From AP-15 sp963790875 (GTDB taxonomy: Bacteria > Pseudomonadota > Alphaproteobacteria > ATCC43930 > CGMCC-115725), in the NCBI GenBank assembly GCA_963790875.1, contig CAWBQT010000020.1, forward strand, positions 1 to 64,000: DNA of 64,000 nt. The letters are read 5' to 3'. Each line of letters starts with the position of its first letter. Within the stretch, counting starts at the first letter, position 1. Positions 58,808 to 64,000 of this stretch are shown here, in pieces. Both the position numbers and the translations under genes were made by a program. Below the pieces are notes generated by a model. It made no database searches. It was not told where the DNA came from and saw nothing but the letters and a program-made list of their open reading frames with translations.

Positions 58808-60030
58808 GCCCGGCCGCCGGTCTCCGGCATCGCGCCCCAGGCGAGCAGCAGCGCCGCCAGCCCGGCCGCGGCGAGGCCTCCGAAGGCGGTCGGCTGGCCC
58901 CACTGGTCGGCGATCGAGCCGGCGAGGCTGGTGCTCAATGTGGCGCCGACGCCCATCGCCAGGCCGACAAAGCCGAGCGCCAGGTTGAAATGGCCCGATC
59001 GGCCGGCAACGTCGCTGGTGACGAGCGGCACCAGGACGCCGAGGCAGGCGGCGGCGACCCCGTCCAATATCTGGACCAATGCGACGAGGAGCGGATCGCT
59101 CGACACCGCGAACAGGCAGCCGCGGATCGGCAGGGTGGAGAACCCGAGAAGCAGAATCGCACGGCGCCCCTGCTTTTCGGCGAGGCGGCCGATTGTCGGC
59201 GAGACGGCGGCGACGACCAGTTGCGGCAGCACGATGCAGGCGGCGATGACAAGGCTCGCCGCGTCGCCGACGGTTCGGGTCAGATCGTTGCCGACGAGCG
59301 GCAGCATCGCTGCATTGCCGAGCGTGAAGAGCATCGCGCAGGCGGCAAAGATCAACAGGGCGCGATCGGTCAGCACCCGGCGCAGCGTCGTTCCGCCCCG
59401 TTCGGAGTTGGCCGAGCGGCGCGGCGAGGGCGACGGGCTCGGGGCCGAGAGCCGGGCCAGTGACGGCAGCGCGACGAGCGCCGGCAAGGCCAGCGCCGCG
59501 GTCAGAAAAAACACCCCGCGCTCCGAGATGTAGTAGCCGCAGGCGCCCATCAGCGCAGCGCCGATCCCGTTGCCGATCGCCGCGAACCGGGCGTTGCGGC
59601 CGAACCGCAGGCCCTGCCTCGCCGACCCCGCCACGACCAGGCTCAGCGCGGCGATCGCTGGGCCCAGGGTGCAGCTCGAAAAGCTATGGATCATTTCCGC
59701 CACATAGACCGCGAGCGGCACCGGCTCGATCGCGAAGAGCAGCGCACTCACCCCGAAGGCGAGAACGCTGAACAAAACGACGACTGCCTTGTTGCCGATG
59801 CGGTCGACCATCGCGCCGGCCGGCACCTGGCTCGCCATCGCGGTGATCGTGCCGAAACTGAGCGCCAGGCCGATCGAGGTCTCGGTCCAGCCCCGGGTGG
59901 TCAGGTAGACGGCGATGAACGGCCCAAAGCCGGTTTGGATGTTGGCAATGAAGAGGTTGAGCCAATCGAGACCGTGCTCGGCCGAAAACATCGCTGGAAC
60001 CCGGCTCGCGCGCCCTCTTGTTCGAGCCAT
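58777..60030 (-). CDS. MFS transporter
   Basis: A 417-residue 12-TM major facilitator. The first helix LNLFIANIQTGFGPFIAVYL, VPAGAMVDRIGNKAVVVLFS (motif A-like loop) and SSCTLGPAIAALSLVVAGSA are visible. A long cytosolic loop (SPSPSPRRSANSERGGTTLR) separates the two halves, and the second half repeats motif A as GRLAEKQGRRAILLL. The substrate is unknown; the family also includes multidrug and metabolite exporters. ATG 60030 is used; ATG 59991 (MFSAEHGL) is possible. It is 13 bases from the PRC-barrel gene and probably in one operon with it and the ABC exporter. Confidence 0.9.
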   Translation of the reverse strand: MARTRGRASRVPAMFSAEHGLDWLNLFIANIQTGFGPFIAVYLTTRGWTETSIGLALSFGTITAMASQVPAGAMVDRIGNKAVVVLFSVLAFGVSALLFAIEPVPLAVYVAEMIHSFSSCTLGPAIAALSLVVAGSARQGLRFGRNARFAAIGNGIGAALMGACGYYISERGVFFLTAALALPALVALPSLARLSAPSPSPSPRRSANSERGGTTLRRVLTDRALLIFAACAMLFTLGNAAMLPLVGNDLTRTVGDAASLVIAACIVLPQLVVAAVSPTIGRLAEKQGRRAILLLGFSTLPIRGCLFAVSSDPLLVALVQILDGVAAACLGVLVPLVTSDVAGRSGHFNLALGFVGLAMGVGATLSTSLAGSIADQWGQPTAFGGLAAAGLAALLLAWGAMPETGGRAQPGLVATAP

Positions 60031-60043
60031 TTGCGGGGCCCGC

Positions 60044-60613
60044 TCATTTGCCGGCAGCGGGCGAAAACGGCGCCTCCCAAGGCGGTCCGACCATTTCGTC
60101 CGACGCAGCGTCCGGCTGGTATTCCGGCGCCGTCTGAATTTCGGCCCGGTCGAGACTGAGCCAGATCTGACCATCCGTCCGATCGGGCGCGAAATTCAGC
60201 AAACGCCAGTCGACCGCGATCTTGCGGCTGCCGACGCCGAGAAATCCGCCGAAATCGATGACCGCGGCGCGCGGCGCGCCGTCGACATTGACGATGACGT
60301 CGACGATCGGCCCGAGATCCTTGCCGTCGAGACCCGCGACTTTTTTCCCGAGAACGCCGGTGTATTTGCCCGGCGGCAGCGGCTCGAGATATTTGGGCGG
60401 CGACGGACCGGCTGGCGCAGCCGATTTCGGGGCGGGCTTTGCCGCGACCGGCGCCGATGCGGCAGCGGTCGACGGAGGCGATTGGACGAGTTGAACCCCC
60501 GGCGGCCGCGGCGCCGATGTCGCGGCATTGCCGGAGCTGGGCAGCGCGATCGCCATCAGGGCCGCGCCGATCGCGAACCAGGCGCGCCGCGGCCCCCTTA
60601 GGACCGATGTCAC
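60044..60613 (-). CDS. exported PRC-barrel domain protein
   Basis: A 189-residue protein with a signal peptide (RAWFAIGAALMAIALPSSGNAA), an Ala/Pro/Ser linker and a PRC-barrel domain (LGKKVAGLDGKDLGPIVDVI, AAVIDFGGFLGVGSRKIAVD). PRC-barrels are small all-beta domains in photosynthetic reaction centre H subunits and RimM; exported ones are common in alphaproteobacteria with unknown function. Start GTG 60613 overlaps the ABC exporter stop (GTGA), so they are translationally coupled. A role in envelope stress or transport support is conjecture. Confidence 0.85.
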   Translation of the reverse strand: MTSVLRGPRRAWFAIGAALMAIALPSSGNAATSAPRPPGVQLVQSPPSTAAASAPVAAKPAPKSAAPAGPSPPKYLEPLPPGKYTGVLGKKVAGLDGKDLGPIVDVIVNVDGAPRAAVIDFGGFLGVGSRKIAVDWRLLNFAPDRTDGQIWLSLDRAEIQTAPEYQPDAASDEMVGPPWEAPFSPAAGK

Positions 60614-62364
60614 GACCGTTCGGCTGGTCGTCGTTGCTGGGCATCCATAATGCGATAAACGCTTTGCCGCCGTCGAAGCTCCGGCAGGAGGCCGTCTTCG
60701 ACGATGCCGCCGCGCTCGATCACAACGATCCGATCGAAGGCGTCGAGGGTCGACAAGCGGTGCGCGACCGCGATCAGGGTGCGCCCGGCGACGAGCCGGG
60801 CCAACGCCTCCTGCACCAGCCGCTCCGATTCGCTGTCGAGGGCCGAGGTCGCCTCGTCGAGCAGGATGATCGGCGCGTCGCACAGGAAGGCGCGGGCGAT
60901 CGCGAGCCGCTGGCGCTGGCCGCCCGACAGCTTCAGCCCGCGCTCGCCGATCAGCGTGTCGAAACCCTGCGGCATGCGTTCGATGAATTCGCTGCAGTAC
61001 GCCGCATCGGCGGCGCGGCGCACTTCCTCGTCGCTCGCCTCCGGTCTGCCGTAGCGCAGATTCTCGATCACCGAACGGTGGAACAGCGCGATGTCCTGCT
61101 GCACGACTGCAATCGACCGGCGCAGGCTCTCTTGCGTGACCCCGGCGATGTCTTGTTCGTCGATCAGGACATGGCCGCGTTCGGGGTCGTAAAGCCGCTG
61201 CAGCAGGGCGAGAACGGTGGACTTTCCGGCGCCCGAGCGGCCGATGAGGCCGATCTTCTGGCCGGCCGGAATGTGCAAGGTGAAGTCCTGCAAGGCACGC
61301 GGGCCGTTCGGATAGCTGAAACAGACATTGAGAAACGAGACCGACCCGCCGAGATTGATGAGCGGCCGCGCATCCGGCGCGTCCGGCATCTCGTGCGGCA
61401 GACCCAGCACCCGCAGCGCTTCGCCGAGCTTGGCAAAATGCTGCACCAGATCGACCATCGCCATCGCCAGATCGCGCGAAGCGTGCATGACCGTGAAGCC
61501 CAGGGTCGTGGTCAGCACGACGTCCCCGGTCGTGATGCGGCCCGCCCGCCACAGCAACACCGCCCAGGTCAGAACCCCGGCCGACACGGTGAAGACGCAG
61601 ACCGCGTGGAACAGCCGCAGCCGTTCGAGCGAGCGGAGGCTCTCGCGCTGCGCCGACATTTCGTCGGCGATGCGCTCCGACAGGCGTCGGCGTTCGCGGG
61701 CGGCGGCGCCGAAGGCGCGAACGAGCCCGATATTGGCGATCACGTCGGTGAGGTCGCCGCTGACGCCGGCGGCGCGCGTGGCAAAGCGGTCGTGCAAATG
61801 GCGGTTTCGCGCCGCGCTGCGCCAAATCACCGCACCGATGACGAGCGCCGCCGCCGACAGCGCCACGGTCATCCGCCAATTGACGGTGCCGAGTAGCGCG
61901 ATGCTGCTGGCCACCGCGGCGCCCGGCGGGATCGTCGTCCAGGTCAGCGCGCTTTCGAGGCTGAACGCCGCGTTGGCCGCGGTCGTGATGCGGCCGGCAA
62001 GGGCACCCGGGAACCGGTCGGCGAAATAGCCCGAGGCGTGGCCGGTGAGATGCTCGAAAAGATCGATGCGCAGATCGCCGCCGACCGCGACAAACGCCCG
62101 GCTCGCAAACCAGCCGGCGAGCCGCCACAGCAGATTGTCGCCGGCGACGAGCCCCAAGAGCAGGCCGACCGCCGGCCACAGTTGCGCCCGGACGCCGCCG
62201 TCGAGCGCGTCCACCAGGTTCTTGACGCCGTATTGCGCGCCGATCGCGCAGCCGACCGCCGCGAGCACCGCCAAGAGCACGATCAGATGACCGGCCGGGT
62301 GGCGGCGCACATAGCGCAGGAGAAATCGGCCGGGATCCTGGTCCGCGTTTATCGCAGGTGACAT
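60610..62364 (-). CDS. ABC exporter, fused permease/ATPase half-transporter
   Basis: A 584-residue type IV ABC half-transporter. Six TM helices (to ~residue 320) are followed by the ATPase with Walker A GRSGAGKST, Q-loop SIAVVQQDIALFH, signature LSGGQRQRLAIARAFL, Walker B IILLDEATSALDSES and H-loop VAHRLSTLDAF. It works as a dimer exporting lipids, peptides or drugs. An in-frame TAG lies two codons before ATG 62364, fixing the start region. Three phased 18-bp repeats precede it. It is first in a unit with the PRC-barrel and MFS genes. Confidence 0.93.
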   Translation of the reverse strand: MSPAINADQDPGRFLLRYVRRHPAGHLIVLLAVLAAVGCAIGAQYGVKNLVDALDGGVRAQLWPAVGLLLGLVAGDNLLWRLAGWFASRAFVAVGGDLRIDLFEHLTGHASGYFADRFPGALAGRITTAANAAFSLESALTWTTIPPGAAVASSIALLGTVNWRMTVALSAAALVIGAVIWRSAARNRHLHDRFATRAAGVSGDLTDVIANIGLVRAFGAAARERRRLSERIADEMSAQRESLRSLERLRLFHAVCVFTVSAGVLTWAVLLWRAGRITTGDVVLTTTLGFTVMHASRDLAMAMVDLVQHFAKLGEALRVLGLPHEMPDAPDARPLINLGGSVSFLNVCFSYPNGPRALQDFTLHIPAGQKIGLIGRSGAGKSTVLALLQRLYDPERGHVLIDEQDIAGVTQESLRRSIAVVQQDIALFHRSVIENLRYGRPEASDEEVRRAADAAYCSEFIERMPQGFDTLIGERGLKLSGGQRQRLAIARAFLCDAPIILLDEATSALDSESERLVQEALARLVAGRTLIAVAHRLSTLDAFDRIVVIERGGIVEDGLLPELRRRQSVYRIMDAQQRRPAERS

Positions 62365-62370
62365 CGTCTA

Positions 62371-62419
62371 ATTCTCACGGTGGGTCCAAGTCTCACGGTG
62401 GGCCTAATTCTCACGGTGG
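62371..62419 (-). repeat. three 18-bp direct repeats in front of the ABC exporter gene
   Basis: TCTCACGGTGG begins at 62373, 62391 and 62409, an exact 18-base period, embedded in TAATTCTCACGGTGGG-type units. On the coding strand this reads CCACCGTGAGA repeated, ending 6 bases before the ATG. The frame of the gene is closed here by TAG, so the repeats are non-coding with respect to it. They may be an operator array, a ribosome-access control or a simple minisatellite. Confidence 0.75.
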
Positions 62420-62645
62420 CAGCGCATGCGAGTTCACTCCGTCAGAAAGCGTCGCCCGGCATGAGCCTCGTCAAACAGGTCGAGCGCGGCTCTCGGAGGT
62501 CGCAGGTGCGCGCCGTCGGCAAAGGTCCGGATCGGCTGGATCGAGATCAACAGCCGCGAGGAATAACGCGCGTCCCCTAGGAATAATCCGTCGACGGCCG
62601 GCACGACGGCAGCAAGTCACCGCTCCGCGGCGCCCGTATCCGCGC

Positions 62646-63695
62646 TCACACCGCCGCGCGCAACGGCCGGTTCCATCCGATCAGCTCGCGGTAGATTTCG
62701 AGATAGTCCTCGGCCATCCGCCGCGCCGTGAAACGCTGCTCGAAAACGCCCCGTATGCGGGCGCGGTCGAGGCGCCTCAGCTGCTTCGTCGCGGCGACCG
62801 CCGCCGCTTCGCTGTCGACGATGAAGCCGGTGACGCCGTCATCGACGACCTCCGGAACCGAGCCGTTGCGAAAGGCGATCACCGGCGTGCCGCAGGCCAT
62901 CGCCTCGATCATCGCCAGGCCGAACGGCTCCCGCCAGGCGATCGGAAACAGCAATGCTGCGGCGCCGCCGAGAAATTCGGCTTTCTGCCCGTCGCCGATC
63001 TCGCCGATGAAATCGACATGCGGCTGAGCGAGGAGCGGCTCGATGTGCTCGGCAAAATAGGCCTCGTCGACCCGATCGACTTTGGCCGCGATCTTGATCC
63101 GCATCCCCGCCTCGGCGGCGATGCGGATCGCCGCATCCGGCGCCTTTTCCGGCGAAATGCGGCCGAGGAAGGCGAGATAGCCGGGCTGGCCGAAGCCCGG
63201 CAGCAGCAGCCGTTCGGGGATGCCGTGCTGCACCGTCGCGACGTAGTTCGCCTGCGGCAGCGGCTCGCGTTGCGCATCGGAAATCGAGACGACCGGCACG
63301 TCGGCGAAGGTTTCGTAGACGCATCGCAGTTCCGGCAGGTCGAGCCTGCCGTGCAACGTCGCGACGAACGGCACCTCGCACCGCCGCAGGATAGGATAGG
63401 CGAGATAATCGATGTGCAGATGCACAACATCGAATTCCTCGGCGCGCCGCGCCAGCCGCTCCAGCATCACGACATGCGGCGCCAGATAATCGCGCATCCC
63501 CGGGTCGAGGCGCAGCGCGCAAGGCCAGACCGGCTCGAGCCGCGCCTTCGTGATGCTGTCGCCGGAGGCGAACAACGTGACGTCGTGGCCGAGCGCCGCA
63601 AGTTCGTCGCAGAGATAGGCGACGATCCGCTCGGTGCCGCCGTAGAGCTTGGGCGGCACCGCTTCCATCAACGGGGAGACGTGCGCGATCTTCAT
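62646..63695 (-). CDS. GT4-family glycosyltransferase
   Basis: A 349-residue GT-B enzyme of the GT4 family. MKIAHVSPLMEAVPPKLYGG, then TERIVAYL, is the classic N-terminus of the sucrose/trehalose-type or cyanobacterial-like GT4 group. HLHIDYLAYPIL and PFVATLHGRLD lie in the acceptor domain. The donor domain has YLAFLGRISPEKAPDAAIRI and the E-x7-E motif in REPFGLAMIEAMACGTPV. The acceptor is unknown. The start is ATG 63695, two codons after a GTG. It is a single gene upstream of the ABC exporter's direct repeats. Confidence 0.92.
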   Translation of the reverse strand: MKIAHVSPLMEAVPPKLYGGTERIVAYLCDELAALGHDVTLFASGDSITKARLEPVWPCALRLDPGMRDYLAPHVVMLERLARRAEEFDVVHLHIDYLAYPILRRCEVPFVATLHGRLDLPELRCVYETFADVPVVSISDAQREPLPQANYVATVQHGIPERLLLPGFGQPGYLAFLGRISPEKAPDAAIRIAAEAGMRIKIAAKVDRVDEAYFAEHIEPLLAQPHVDFIGEIGDGQKAEFLGGAAALLFPIAWREPFGLAMIEAMACGTPVIAFRNGSVPEVVDDGVTGFIVDSEAAAVAATKQLRRLDRARIRGVFEQRFTARRMAEDYLEIYRELIGWNRPLRAAV

Positions 63696-64000
63696 CACCG
63701 CGATCCGGTATCCGCATGGTGGTTGGCCGGAGAGGCGGCAAGACCGTTTTCTGCGCGGCGCAATCGCCCAGTAGTAACGCCCGGCCCGGGTCGCGGTTCC
63801 GGGCCGCGCGGTTGTGAGGCAATATGTCTCGGCGCGCACCGCCGCCGCTGCAACAACCGATCAGCGGGCCCGCCGCTCGACCCCGCCGCAAGCGGCGACG
63901 GCGTCAACCGGAATTAATCGCCGGCGGCGGCTCCTGCCGAGCCTCTCGCGGGTCAAGGTGCACTCGACCGCTCGCTTGGCGCCGACGGCGTCGAGCGTTC
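63696..64000 (+). other. 305-base terminal stretch
   Basis: I see no gene with a credible start or composition in either strand; this should be the promoter side of the glycosyltransferase gene. The sequence runs to the window edge, so a gene reaching in from the right cannot be excluded. Confidence 0.4.

Noticed and set aside
62371..62419. CRISPR array
   Set aside because: Repeat units are 11-16 bp with only a few bases between them, three copies and no cas genes. This is a minisatellite or operator array, not CRISPR.

Overview
The window is a dense, high-GC chromosomal segment with translationally coupled operons and many GTG starts. It suits an alphaproteobacterium, possibly from the Rhodospirillales/Rhizobiales side. 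The markers for this are the his cluster next to hslVU, a membrane-bound ferritin MbfA, the DUF4175/TIGR02302 and DUF882 families, a PduO-type cobalamin adenosyltransferase and an LptM-like lipoprotein before lysA. Species cannot be fixed from the sequence alone.

1-10 kb is housekeeping. It holds the C-terminal part of a YifB/ComM ATPase, a VOC/glyoxalase gene broken by an in-frame TGA, and a histidine biosynthesis operon on the minus strand (hisB-hisH-GNAT-hisA-hisF-hisE-HIT). Divergent to that operon is the hslVU protease. Next comes a minus-strand unit: a two-TM protein, a cobalamin adenosyltransferase, and an MNT nucleotidyltransferase with its HEPN partner.

10-22 kb carries ACT-domain and Nudix genes, gluQ, an esterase coupled to argH-lptM-lysA-DUF4175 (all overlapping by a few bases), a DUF882 peptidase-like protein, mbfA and an atypical SDR protein.

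22-24 kb is an IS1182-like insertion sequence flanked by 27-bp inverted repeats. A REP-like palindrome lies in frame inside its transposase, and solitary relatives of the flanking repeat are scattered nearby. 24-27.7 kb carries an amidase, an RlmM-like methyltransferase, a small conserved protein and a HAD phosphatase.

28-35.5 kb is an export-oriented redox block, all on the plus strand. It holds an OprB-like porin, a secreted beta-propeller, a Tat-exported DyP peroxidase, then (after a gap filled with dispersed repeats) a multicopper oxidase, a SCO1-like copper chaperone and a cytochrome c. A periplasmic catalase-like peroxidase with a cytochrome b561 follows at 39.4-41 kb. Between them are a glycosyltransferase, a hydrolase, a decayed TPR-protein remnant and an acyl-CoA-dehydrogenase-fold monooxygenase gene with a compensated double frameshift.

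41-46 kb holds a CheR remnant and an RND efflux pump with its lipoprotein adaptor. 46-50.6 kb holds glycogen phosphorylase, a histidine phosphatase and an HpnL-like membrane protein. 50.7-55 kb is a run of exported proteins: a repeat-rich Tyr/Gly protein, DUF2092, an HdeA-like lipoprotein, a glycine-zipper protein and a quinoprotein-like propeller. It ends in an AT-rich, geneless stretch. 55.7-64 kb holds an acyl-CoA carboxylase beta subunit, a hydrolase-like/methyltransferase fusion, an MFS transporter, a PRC-barrel protein coupled to an ABC exporter that has three phased 18-bp repeats before its start, and a glycosyltransferase.
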